Shown here one piece after another: positions 52,702 to 61,752 of a DNA stretch of 64,000 nucleotides. The stretch comes from Desulfosporosinus sp. (GTDB lineage Bacteria; Bacillota; Desulfitobacteriia; Desulfitobacteriales; Desulfitobacteriaceae). Position 1 is the first letter of the stretch, and every line of letters begins with the position of its first letter. The position numbers and the translations under genes were made by a program. The notes below the pieces were generated by a model, which was not told the origin of the DNA, did no database searches, and saw nothing but the letters and a program-made list of their open reading frames with translations. The DNA lies in assembly GCA_031292055.1 (NCBI GenBank), contig JARLHV010000040.1, positions 58,424-122,423 of the forward strand. Direction: 5' to 3'.

Positions 52702-53385
52702 TTACAGTTTATCCACTCTATAAAGTTTTGAGGTTAAAACGGGATTAGATAATCTAACAACACATGGCTTGCCGTGCTTTGGCTCTTTTAAAAAAATCTT
52801 CATTTCAACCTGCGGGGTAATAGCCTCATCAATCTGCCAAACACCTTTGCCGCTAGAAAAAGTATATTCTAAGGTGTTGGCCGGAATTAGCTCATTCGAT
52901 GTAATAATGATCATAACATCTTTTTCCTTTATAAAAGGATTGAGCTGATCCTTGAGGCTGATATTCTCAATAAGGCTGTAATTTATTGTAATCCTGTTGA
53001 TAATCAGATCCAGACTATTTCTCTCGTCAGTTTGTAAGGCCATGGTTAGCTCGGGATCTCCATTCTGCTGACTAACATAAACGGGCAGCACTGCTATTCT
53101 GATCTTGCCAACAATATCAATTCGCATAGTATACCTGGCTAAATTTTGACTATAATCTGCCCGAGTCAACTCATGATATTTTCGTCCCAGAACAGACTGC
53201 TCCTCAATGCCTTCCTCTTGCTTTAAAACGAATATTCTTACGCGCTTGATCTCATAGAGCCATTTCCAGCGCAGCTCAATGCTTTGGTTATGCTCATCGA
53301 CTTTACCAACTAACTCGCTGATCAGAAAAAGGTCTGGGTTATGAGATAAAGTAATTCTGTCCCGTTCTTTTTCACTATCAGACAT
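52702..53385 (-). CDS. 227-residue beta-rich protein of the GTPase cluster
   Basis: A 227-residue soluble protein. Alternating hydrophobic strands (for example KIRIAVLPVYVSQQNGDPEL, VVRLSNPVLTSKLYRVDKL) suggest one or two beta-sandwich domains. No enzyme motif is visible and I do not recognise the family. It overlaps the upstream gene by eight bases and precedes the GTPase by 15, so it is firmly within the operon. A structural or adaptor role is likely. ATG 53385 follows AGGAGG. Confidence 0.65.
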   Translation of the reverse strand: MSDSEKERDRITLSHNPDLFLISELVGKVDEHNQSIELRWKWLYEIKRVRIFVLKQEEGIEEQSVLGRKYHELTRADYSQNLARYTMRIDIVGKIRIAVLPVYVSQQNGDPELTMALQTDERNSLDLIINRITINYSLIENISLKDQLNPFIKEKDVMIIITSNELIPANTLEYTFSSGKGVWQIDEAITPQVEMKIFLKEPKHGKPCVVRLSNPVLTSKLYRVDKL

Positions 53386-55594
53386 AGTTTTCCTCCTGCC
53401 TATTGCTGAACAAGATTAAATCTTCAAGACCAAATCCATTAATTAATTTGAGAAGTTCTACATCGAGCGTATTTTGATGCTCAATACAATTCCAGCGGTT
53501 GTTATCCTTTAAAAAACATTTAACCAAACTGCTTCCAGCATCTCCAAAGATGAACCGAATTTCTTGATCGACATTAATAGCAAACTGCGCTGCAAGATAA
53601 TTAGAGTAGATCAGGCTGGCCTGAGACTTGTTGTAAATATTGTTCAGCATTTGTCTTTTTAGAGAGTCATCCTCAAAATCAGCCATTTGAAGTATGCTTC
53701 CGAAAGACCCCATATCTTTAATCAAGCTATTAATAATACCTTTCTCAAAAACATTGATAATCTGCTCAATTAGCTGTCGGACGTCAACAGACTCTGAATT
53801 CGACAGTGCTCCTAAGTTCTCGGATGAAAAGAAAACCTGCGAGGAGGAAAAGAGGCTGCTCTTTTGCATAATAGCATCAATCTTCCCAGCACATAAGTTT
53901 CCGACTTCCTCAACAAAAATCGTCCGTAGATTTTTTATAAATTTACTGCTTATGATTTTAAAAATATCTTTAATTTTATCTATTTGTTTAATTATTGTCA
54001 GACATCTTTCATGCTCTGCTCGGCACAATTCCAAAAGCGCTTTGAATAACCTGTCTTTGACACGCAGGCGACAGAGCTCCAGTTTTTTCTGATAGATATT
54101 ATCGATCAAATATCTGCGTAATCCGGCTTCAACTTTTTCTGTTTTCTTCTTTTCTGAACAAAAAAAGCCAAAGTTTTCTTTGGAAAGAATTTTATAAATG
54201 TCTTCTCCATAGGTCTTATCAATGTCAGCTTCGATACCTGACATACACGCATAATTTCTGTTGATTTTATTTTCCAAATTATCAAAAATTGATGATCTAT
54301 TTTCACCTTCATGTTGGGTCTTATTCAAGGCACTTATGGCAAAAATGAAGCCCAACTCAGCACGATTCAGAACCTCTCTGGATAAGGCCGCCCTGATGCC
54401 AGCAGAGAAGTTCTTAATATAATCTGTTTCCAGTTTTTTTGTCGTCTCTAAAAAGCATTGGTTAAGGTCATTATGATATATTTTCTTTTCTGCCTCACGA
54501 AGATTTTGGGTATAAGCTATGTCAAACCCGTTGTGATATTTTTTAGGCAGATTAAAATTGGGTTCACAAACTTGTCGAGCAGCTAATCTGTCAATGTCCT
54601 CCAAACGCAAGGCTTTTTCAAGAAATGGAGCAGCATTTTCCGATTTTTTTTGTAAATCCCCGAAAAGTTTTTCTGCAAAATAGGCAAGGCCATAATAATA
54701 AATCCCTTCAATTGGGCTGGTAATGCTGCTATAGGCTACAGAGACTAAATTAGGCTTGTCTCTTCCCACAGACTGGGCTATGTTTTGTCGTTGTATACCA
54801 TTCGCTATGTTGGATAGAACAATAAGCCGCGCCACGTTGCCATAGTGTTCATCGAGCTTGCAAGGGACGCCACGCATATCGCGTTCTCCTAATATATATA
54901 AAAATTGAAATATTATCCCATAATGTTCAACCTTATTAGCCCCGTCGATAGTTGTTTTAAGACGGATTTTAAGTCCATCGTTTTGCAGCGCTGTCAGCCC
55001 GACGATAAAGTCATAACTCTTTTGTTTGTTGCGGACGTCAGTCTCATTCAGCAACAGAAAGAGATCCCAATCAATCGTTATAAACTGCTCTGAAAATTTA
55101 TGCTGAAATAGGACACACATAATTCCCAATAAATTGACGGAAGCATCGAAATCGCAAGCATTGATGACTAGTGAAACATTTATTTTACGCATACTAATCG
55201 ATAAACGTTTTTCCCCAAGCAAACGTATTTCATCATAAGTCACTCTGATTTTTTCATACCAGACGCTCCAAAAATCATCTTCCAGAATAATCTCAGACTC
55301 GAAATCAATTTGCTTTTCTCTTATTTTGGCAAGCAAACTATTATCTATCGTTATAAAGTCTACCGCTTGATCATTACCGATTTTAGAAACCAGTTCCCGC
55401 CGTATTTTTATTTCACCGTTAATTGCCGTATCGCCAATCAGCATAATTACTACCGAATTATCTAAATCCAAATCGCTTCCTGCTATGCTGCCTAAAGATG
55501 ATTGTCTTTGCGTTTCTGACACTTTATCGGCTCTCAATTTTAGGGTATTTTCGATGCTTTCCTGAAAACTTCTCTCATCATCTCTTCCAGCCAT
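53378..55594 (-). CDS. 738-residue protein of the GTPase cluster, unknown fold
   Basis: A large soluble protein. An N-terminal alpha/beta region (SVVIMLIGDTAINGEIKIRR; VSLVINACDFDASVNLLGIM) suggests a Rossmann-like core, followed by a long helical stretch with many Lys and Glu. No P-loop or Cys cluster is seen. It sits directly after the tubulin-like gene and may be its partner or adaptor. ATG 55594 follows GAGGTG; the open frame starts at 55612. Function unknown. Confidence 0.7.
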   Translation of the reverse strand: MAGRDDERSFQESIENTLKLRADKVSETQRQSSLGSIAGSDLDLDNSVVIMLIGDTAINGEIKIRRELVSKIGNDQAVDFITIDNSLLAKIREKQIDFESEIILEDDFWSVWYEKIRVTYDEIRLLGEKRLSISMRKINVSLVINACDFDASVNLLGIMCVLFQHKFSEQFITIDWDLFLLLNETDVRNKQKSYDFIVGLTALQNDGLKIRLKTTIDGANKVEHYGIIFQFLYILGERDMRGVPCKLDEHYGNVARLIVLSNIANGIQRQNIAQSVGRDKPNLVSVAYSSITSPIEGIYYYGLAYFAEKLFGDLQKKSENAAPFLEKALRLEDIDRLAARQVCEPNFNLPKKYHNGFDIAYTQNLREAEKKIYHNDLNQCFLETTKKLETDYIKNFSAGIRAALSREVLNRAELGFIFAISALNKTQHEGENRSSIFDNLENKINRNYACMSGIEADIDKTYGEDIYKILSKENFGFFCSEKKKTEKVEAGLRRYLIDNIYQKKLELCRLRVKDRLFKALLELCRAEHERCLTIIKQIDKIKDIFKIISSKFIKNLRTIFVEEVGNLCAGKIDAIMQKSSLFSSSQVFFSSENLGALSNSESVDVRQLIEQIINVFEKGIINSLIKDMGSFGSILQMADFEDDSLKRQMLNNIYNKSQASLIYSNYLAAQFAINVDQEIRFIFGDAGSSLVKCFLKDNNRWNCIEHQNTLDVELLKLINGFGLEDLILFSNRQEENYV

Positions 55595-55668
55595 GCCTTT
55601 CACCTCAAGCAATTTTTCTTGTTGCGCCTTTTCTAATCATCCACGACCTTCCGAGAATCACATTTCAT

Positions 55669-58600
55669 TCAGCTCAGAACACTCTTTAAATCATTCAGCG
55701 AATTTAAGCACACTTTGTAAAACTCAAGAATTTGCTGGCCGTCTTCCAGCTCATGGAGAGTAAGCTCAAGAGCATTAATTCTCTGTTGTACTAGCTTAAT
55801 CACTCCATCAATGTTTCCCAGCAGCAGTGCAGAGTCCTCAGATAATTCCACCCGTTTTGCTTGCGCATACTCATAAACCTTGTTTTTGATTGGACTTTGT
55901 TCCAATACTTTATAGAGAGCATACTCAGGGCATTTGACGTGTTCTAGAATATCTAGCAACTCAACAGGCTCTACCCCTTTGACCTCTGGGTCAAACACAT
56001 ATTTTGTTTTCCCTTGAGGTTTAACGATGGTCTGAGTGTACATCACCATGCAGAAATTCCCATACCGCTCTTTTTCAGAGCGGCTTTCCTCGAGAATCTT
56101 TTCCAATTCTGCAATTTGATTTTCAATGGCACTATATTTGACAATTTCATTTTTAGCAATTCCGACCAGTATAAAAGAATTATTGAAGTTTCTTCTCGCC
56201 ATCCCCTCATTCGTACTGGCTACAATCTTTTTAATAATTTTTTCTTTTCTCTCATCAACCTGGACTTCAAGTCCAGCTTTGATGATCTTCTTCAGCTCAT
56301 CAAGCAACTGGCTTGCCTTAGCAGCCTTAAATGCACCCTTTCCAGGCAGACCAGAGGCCTTTACGTACTCGTCAACGTCAAACGGTACTGTTTTTCGGCA
56401 AAAATACTTGGCATGCCCTTCTCCTATAGCAGAATTAACAAAGACAGCACCATATTTCAGGGCCTTATCAAAAATCTCCATATTGGCTGCTGTTCTTTCT
56501 GCGACCTCCTCCCGATAATAGCCGTTCGTTTTCCAATACGCTTGTGGAATTGGAGAAGGAAGGTACTCCCAATCTTCGCTTTGACTCTGGCGCAAATGAC
56601 GTCCGGCAATTGCTTTCACACCCTGCTGAGTATTAGCTAAATCAAAATATTTTGTTTCGTAGCCCTGCAGCCTTGAATACATATAAAGAGGAACGGCACA
56701 GGTTGTCCTGATCACAGTAATCCGGTCTTTTTGCTCACTCTTAATGATTTCGACTGGTAATCCCGCCGCCCAGGACCGGTCTTCATCAAATGCTGCAAAA
56801 ATATTTTTGCAGGCCGGATCGGCCGGAACTGTCACTGTAATGCGGTCCGAACCACCAATCCCTAATCCAGAACCGGCAAACAAGGGAGTAGCTTTCTTAA
56901 TTAGCTTTGGAATAAGTGTTTTCCTAAGGTAATCTTTTAAATCAACTTCGTCGATATTACCTGCGCTGGCCATATCGACTATTTTGGCATTGGTTGACTT
57001 AAGTAATAACCCTGCCTTGATAAAGGCTTCAAGGGAAAGATTAACCATTGCACTGAACTTATCTGCCAGAAAATCTCGGATGAAACCAGCCACATTCACA
57101 TCTTCGCCAATCCACATGTCCATTTTATTAAGGAGCTCAGAGGTAAAGTCTAAGGTAAGTGTCTCCGTATTAATGGCGCTGTCCAGATAAGCTCCAATAC
57201 TATCGGCAATATCAGGGACATTAATCACATCCCAATAATAGGTCCGATTTTCGGCATCACTTTTTTCATTGGTTTCGAGAACAATTTTCTTGTTCCTGTC
57301 AAAAATCGTTTTTAAGGCTTCCAGAATTTCATTGACAACATTGTAGATACTTGTGTTTTTGTTTCTGATAATGCGTTCATAAGCTGTATAGATAATTATC
57401 AAGCTGCGGTTCATCTCCAGCTCGATCTTCACATCGTACTCTCTGATCTTAGCTTCGATATAGGCGTTTTTCTTGTCATTTCTATAAAGCAAAGCTTTTC
57501 TAGCTTCATTGAACGCATCTGTCGCTGCGTTATGCAGAATCCTGATGTTTTCATCAGATTCCGCAATTTCTCGTTCCAGTCCTCGAATGTAATTACGAAT
57601 CAGACTGAGCGCCGTAATCGTATTCTCATTTACAATAATGCGATTGGCATAGATAGGGCCTTTACCAGGATCGACAAACATTTGAGAAAGCTGATTATCC
57701 AGCATTTTCGAAAATACCACTGACAGGTTTTCCTGTTGCTGATCAAACCATTCTATAGCTCTCTTAACATATCCGCGCTTCAATTCTTCATCTATATCAA
57801 TGGCTTCCGTTTTAATCACATTATGCCAATTATATCTAGGAGCCTTCTGATAACCAGAAAGTGCCGCAGGAATCTTGCTTTTCAGGGTATCGGTCATGGA
57901 ATCAAGATCCATTCTGACACTTCTGGCAAAGGCTAAAACTTCTTCTTCTTTTGGTGAATTATGATAGAGACCACTCATCTTATTGAAAATCAAGCTCGAC
58001 AGATACATCATAATCCTATCTGTGGGCAGTCGCATAGCAGAGGCCCCCAAAATGATATATCGGCAGGCGCCGCCATATAGTTCATTAATTTGAACCTGCT
58101 CAGAGATCTTCAAAAGATTATCATAATGTTCCTTCAGCGTGAATGGCTTTTTAGTGGGAACGCCCTCACCATAACCATAGGTAGACACATCGCCGCTTTG
58201 TGAAGTAAAGGAGACAATATTTTCAGCAGCAACATTCATGCAGTACTCATAACCATTGTCGATCTTTACTCCATCGGTATCAATACTAGAAATAAGGTGT
58301 ACAAAATCGAAAGGAGTAACCTGTTTGCGAAATTTAAATTCCGAATTGTATTTTTGCTCAAAAAACTCCTCCCGCTCAGTTAATCCCATCAGATAATCAA
58401 GCTCTTTAAGAGCAGCATAGCCATTCGTGGCACAATACTCTTGTACTTCGGCCGGAACACCTGTTTTGCCAATATTAACATCCGGTAAATATATATGGCC
58501 CATAAACATTGTCTCATTAGGTAAAATAGAAAACCTTGTTTCAAGAATACTCCTGACTAAATAAGCAATGTCAATAAAACAGCCACTTCCTGTGCCGCCA

Positions 58601-59157
58601 CCGATTCCGGTCAGAATATAAACCAGCAGTTTATTTTCTTTACCCGTGGTCAATTTCTCAATCTTCTGATAAATAGCACCACTTAGCAAAGCAATATTTG
58701 CCATAAGCATTAAGCGTGCGGTTTGTCGTTTTCCTCCCGAACCATTTCCATTCCCGCTGTTGGAAGTTAAATCAGTATGCAGGAATTCTCTTTGCTCAAG
58801 TGGCAAGCCCTCTCTATGATTCAGAGCATTAGACATATCGTTATACAACAAAATACAAAGCTCATTGTCCTCCAAAAAAATCTCTTCTTCATGGGTTGAT
58901 TTGGCTTCAATCGAAGTATCGATACCCAAAAACTCAAAATTATCCGGCTTATCTTTGAATACCTTTTTGCCTGGCATTTGAGACTTTTGGAAGGTGCGAT
59001 TGATTTTGTATTTTGCTTTTACCAAAGCGTCAATACCAGTTCCACCTAGTCCTATGATTAAGATCGGTCGATCGATCGGTTTGACAAGTTGTTCTTCTTT
59101 GATAAAATTCGCTGCGGAGTTAAGCTGATTGACTTGATTTCTCGTTTCCTGGTTCAT
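55669..59157 (-). CDS. Tubulin/FtsZ-like GTPase (Tubulin_2 family)
   Basis: A 1162-residue protein. PILIIGLGGTGIDALVKAKY (31-50) is the first glycine loop and LTGIGGGTGSGCFIDIAYLV (182-201) contains GGGTGSG, the phosphate-binding signature of tubulin and FtsZ. The stretch between and the region to about 500 match the prokaryotic tubulin-like family. The C-terminal 600 residues are helical with coiled-coil tendency and no second GTPase. It is much longer than FtsZ, so it is not a division protein. It may form a GTP-driven polymer for an effector complex. ATG 59157 follows GGTGGAG; the GTG at 59169 is too close to a site. Confidence 0.85.
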   Translation of the reverse strand: MNQETRNQVNQLNSAANFIKEEQLVKPIDRPILIIGLGGTGIDALVKAKYKINRTFQKSQMPGKKVFKDKPDNFEFLGIDTSIEAKSTHEEEIFLEDNELCILLYNDMSNALNHREGLPLEQREFLHTDLTSNSGNGNGSGGKRQTARLMLMANIALLSGAIYQKIEKLTTGKENKLLVYILTGIGGGTGSGCFIDIAYLVRSILETRFSILPNETMFMGHIYLPDVNIGKTGVPAEVQEYCATNGYAALKELDYLMGLTEREEFFEQKYNSEFKFRKQVTPFDFVHLISSIDTDGVKIDNGYEYCMNVAAENIVSFTSQSGDVSTYGYGEGVPTKKPFTLKEHYDNLLKISEQVQINELYGGACRYIILGASAMRLPTDRIMMYLSSLIFNKMSGLYHNSPKEEEVLAFARSVRMDLDSMTDTLKSKIPAALSGYQKAPRYNWHNVIKTEAIDIDEELKRGYVKRAIEWFDQQQENLSVVFSKMLDNQLSQMFVDPGKGPIYANRIIVNENTITALSLIRNYIRGLEREIAESDENIRILHNAATDAFNEARKALLYRNDKKNAYIEAKIREYDVKIELEMNRSLIIIYTAYERIIRNKNTSIYNVVNEILEALKTIFDRNKKIVLETNEKSDAENRTYYWDVINVPDIADSIGAYLDSAINTETLTLDFTSELLNKMDMWIGEDVNVAGFIRDFLADKFSAMVNLSLEAFIKAGLLLKSTNAKIVDMASAGNIDEVDLKDYLRKTLIPKLIKKATPLFAGSGLGIGGSDRITVTVPADPACKNIFAAFDEDRSWAAGLPVEIIKSEQKDRITVIRTTCAVPLYMYSRLQGYETKYFDLANTQQGVKAIAGRHLRQSQSEDWEYLPSPIPQAYWKTNGYYREEVAERTAANMEIFDKALKYGAVFVNSAIGEGHAKYFCRKTVPFDVDEYVKASGLPGKGAFKAAKASQLLDELKKIIKAGLEVQVDERKEKIIKKIVASTNEGMARRNFNNSFILVGIAKNEIVKYSAIENQIAELEKILEESRSEKERYGNFCMVMYTQTIVKPQGKTKYVFDPEVKGVEPVELLDILEHVKCPEYALYKVLEQSPIKNKVYEYAQAKRVELSEDSALLLGNIDGVIKLVQQRINALELTLHELEDGQQILEFYKVCLNSLNDLKSVLS

Positions 59158-59205
59158 GTTATGCTCCACCTTTCCTGCCTATACAAATATACCAATAGTT
59201 TGGGG

Positions 59206-60636
59206 TTAATTGGCACTATAGGTGATCTCTATTTCCGTAATCTTGTCACTCAATATAATCCTAAAACTCTGACCATCTGTGATTTCCACCCCTGCCGGAT
59301 CATTGTTCTTTCCTCTATACCTGATATCACAGCCACAACTATTAATAATCATTATGCCCTCATAGGTTCCTCGAATTTTTACGTCTTTCAATTCATGGAA
59401 AATGTCTTCGCAGCCAAGAATATCATCCATTGAAGCATCGTTGGAGAAATTTCCAAGTTTTCTCCATTCAGTTGCTCTGGGAATAAAGCTTTCCATTACA
59501 ATCACCTTAAGCTGCCCATGGGGCGGAGTTTTCAGCGAACGTTTCTTGAGCAGAAGCAACATGATTAGCGCAGCTGCGAGCAACCCGATAACCACCGAAA
59601 TCCATTTCACGATGTTATTGAATCTACTGGAATTATTTTGCGTTGCCTGAGCATTTTTTGTAATATCGTAATTGAAAAGGACACTATAGGAAACAGTCTC
59701 CTCTTTAGACCCTTTCAATCGTAACTTCCATTTTCCAGCCTCCGGCTCTGAAAGCTTAATGTTGGTATAACTTGATTCTGTAGTAAAAATAAAACCGGCC
59801 ATATTGTGATCAATCTCATCCCCATTGGGTGCAATGAGTTTCGACTCAAGGGGAGCGGTATGTATAATTTGGATATTTGCTTCAAAAACCCCTTTGGGAA
59901 TATCAATTTCAACATCCTTATAATCTGAAGGATTGAGATTAACGTTATTCAAAGTAAGTTCTGTGCCATACATTAGTCCCTGGATCTCATAAAATATAGC
60001 CTGCAAATCGTCTGCGCTTTTCGGGAAATAAGCCTTGGCGTCGGTTCTTTTAGCTATATCCGAAATATAGTTTTCGTACTTTTGATCTTCCGGATTGAGG
60101 CCAATAGTATAAATAGGATATTTTTTTGCTATGACCTTTTCTAAATCAGCATCAGACTGTGCCTTAGTTCTTCCGGTGTCACCGAAATCGTTTGCCCCAT
60201 CTGTGACCAGAATAATAAGCTGCTTGTGATCAACTTTTTTGAATTCATCTAAATAGGCCGCAGCTTGTTTTAAGCCGACCGCCGTATCTGTCCAGCCACC
60301 ATTCTGAGTGATTTTTGTCTCAGCGAACTTTTTTATATCATTTTTATCACTTTCACTGCGAATATCACGTAAGCTCATGGTTTCAAGGACTTCTGTACTA
60401 TAGGTTACTACTCCAACCTGATCTCCTTCTTTTGGTAATATATCGACAAAACGCTTCAGAGCCTCCACTCTTAATCTGTTCGGATCAGTTTGCTTCATAG
60501 AACCGGAATCATCAATTACAAAGACAATATCAAAATGCTGAACGGCATTGCTAGTGGTACTAGCCTGAGTACTTACTGACAACCCAAGTAAGATTAGTAT
60601 CATTATTGCAAGAAGGGCCACAAGCCTTTGTTTCAT
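59206..60636 (-). CDS. Secreted vWA protein with one membrane anchor
   Basis: A 476-residue protein. The signal peptide (1-25) is followed by a von Willebrand A domain with a complete MIDAS (DxSxS at D42, S44, S46; T116; D146), an external beta region (225-330), a membrane helix (345-363) and a cytoplasmic tail (370-476) that is beta-rich, like FHA-type adaptors but without a clear motif. It could sense a ligand outside and signal to the GTPases inside. The ATG lies only nine bases from an IS-like hairpin and has no recognisable ribosome binding site, which may reduce expression. First gene of the cluster. Confidence 0.8.
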   Translation of the reverse strand: MKQRLVALLAIMILILLGLSVSTQASTTSNAVQHFDIVFVIDDSGSMKQTDPNRLRVEALKRFVDILPKEGDQVGVVTYSTEVLETMSLRDIRSESDKNDIKKFAETKITQNGGWTDTAVGLKQAAAYLDEFKKVDHKQLIILVTDGANDFGDTGRTKAQSDADLEKVIAKKYPIYTIGLNPEDQKYENYISDIAKRTDAKAYFPKSADDLQAIFYEIQGLMYGTELTLNNVNLNPSDYKDVEIDIPKGVFEANIQIIHTAPLESKLIAPNGDEIDHNMAGFIFTTESSYTNIKLSEPEAGKWKLRLKGSKEETVSYSVLFNYDITKNAQATQNNSSRFNNIVKWISVVIGLLAAALIMLLLLKKRSLKTPPHGQLKVIVMESFIPRATEWRKLGNFSNDASMDDILGCEDIFHELKDVKIRGTYEGIMIINSCGCDIRYRGKNNDPAGVEITDGQSFRIILSDKITEIEITYSAN

Positions 60637-60645
60637 AATGCGTTT

Positions 60646-60688
60646 GGCGAGGAAACCACTACGCCTTCAGGCTAGTGGAGGAATCGCC
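60646..60688 (-). mobile_element. IS200/IS605-type end hairpin upstream of the vWA gene
   Basis: An imperfect hairpin: GGCGA/TCGCC outside, an unpaired GGAAA/AGGAA zone, then CCACTA-C-GCC / GGC-TAGTGG with loop TTCA. Read on the minus strand it is preceded by AAAGGGGGT. Its shape matches the terminal hairpins of IS200/IS605 elements. No transposase gene accompanies it. Confidence 0.5.
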
Positions 60689-61060
60689 AACCCCCTTTCT
60701 TTTGTAACATCTTATAGTATAATTTAGACGTAGAGAGATAACTGTTTGAATGTTTTCAACGTTCGTAAGGCACTCTCTAGGGTCTTTGAAATAAGAATAC
60801 TTAGGGAGTTCGAGAACACAAACCTGTTCTCGGTAAAAAGTATTGGGTAACGAACTACCTTAACAATCTCAACTGCCTGTTCGGAAATATAGTACGTCTA
60901 GGCAGAACTAATTAAGCAAGTCCCTTAATTAGTTAGGGTGCTGTCAATCATCCTGTAATGTAACAACACGCCTAAAAAGGTGTTAAAAGGTAGGAGCATA
61001 AAAGCGTTCGTACTACTGGTTAGTTACAAGCCACTATCCCTTTAGGGTAGGGGCAGTTGA
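60689..61060. ncRNA. Stem-loop-rich noncoding region, possible omega-RNA-like relic
   Basis: Stems seen: TAGAGAG (60731) / CTCTCTA (60773); AATACTT (60796) / AAGTATT (60838) enclosing CGAGAACA (60811) / TGTTCTCG (60825); CTGCCT (60873) / AGGCAG (60900); AACTAATTAAG (60906-60916) / CTTAATTAGTT (60924-60934). AGTTCG (60807) can also pair with CGAACT (60851), crossing an inner stem as a pseudoknot. A TATAAT at 60718 would start a plus-strand transcript. No protein frame fits. It may be guide-RNA-like remains of a TnpB/IscB element. Confidence 0.5.
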
Positions 61061-61419
61061 CGTTCCATTCTCCTTTAAAATAATTCGCTTAAATTTTGGT
61101 CGTAATGAACACAGGTCAAATAAAAGTCTACTCGCTGCTCCACAGAGAGTAGACTGGCCAGGGGGACAAGCAATCTTGGAAGACATAAGCCTAAATAGAA
61201 CACTGCAGTGTCGAAATAATTACCCGGCGCTAGGCCAGATTTGAGCAGGATTTGGAAGGTGTCGAGCCGTTTCAAGGTCGACGAAGACCGGTAGGCTTTT
61301 TATGAGAACTATCCCATCCTATTACAGGACATTATATCATATTTCTTGCGGGGTTCTAAGGAATTAATAATTTTCGACCTATTTTTCACCAGCCATTTTA
61401 GAAATTCAACAATAGTACA
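61061..61419 (-). other. Unresolved region with a 66-residue open frame and dyad elements
   Basis: The minus-strand frame 61075-61275 (TTG start, no ribosome binding site) reads like a hydrophobic peptide, FYLGLCLPRLLVPLASLLSV, with no family that I recognise. AGTCTACTC / GAGTAGACT (61122-61154) and ACACTGCAGTGT near 61200 are hairpin or palindromic sequences. It may be a decayed gene or part of a mobile-element RNA. Confidence 0.3.
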
Positions 61420-61470
61420 AAAGCAACCATTAAACTGCTTTAAACAGCTTTCGTGGTTGCTTTCTTTTTT
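61420..61470 (+). terminator. Intrinsic terminator
   Basis: AAAGCAACCA / TGGTTGCTTT forms a 10-bp stem and is followed on the plus strand by CTTTTTT. The minus strand has only GCTTTTG, so it acts mainly on the plus strand. Confidence 0.75.
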
Positions 61471-61752
61471 ATATGCCCCATTCACATTTCGAATTATTTA
61501 AGACAGACGGTCTCACTCACTATAGAGAACGCTTTGAGCTTGTAGTTGGTCTACGAATGTCCAGATAATATAATCATTTGTTTATTATAGGATGTACTAA
61601 TCATCCGAACCGGCCAATTGATGGCAGGAGGTAGACTCCATTAGATTCTCAACCTTGACGACTGTTCCCGCCCTTTGTTTGGCGGACTTCCAGGAACCTG
61701 CCCGTAACGATGAGTGACAGCGAACCGTTACTGCGAGTACGAACATGGTCGG
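61471..61752. other. Region with the second copy of a 14-base shared motif, no gene
   Basis: AGGAGGTAGACTCC at 61626-61639 is identical to 22439-22452 in the structured element near 22400. GTAACG / CGTTAC (about 61702-61731) and CCGCC/GGCGG-type pairs surround it. This is consistent with a second relic of the same mobile RNA element. Confidence 0.4.

Noticed and set aside
60637..61060. Riboswitch controlling the vWA operon
   Set aside because: The stems do not match a riboswitch consensus known to me, and the likely promoter faces away from the vWA gene; a mobile-element relic fits better.
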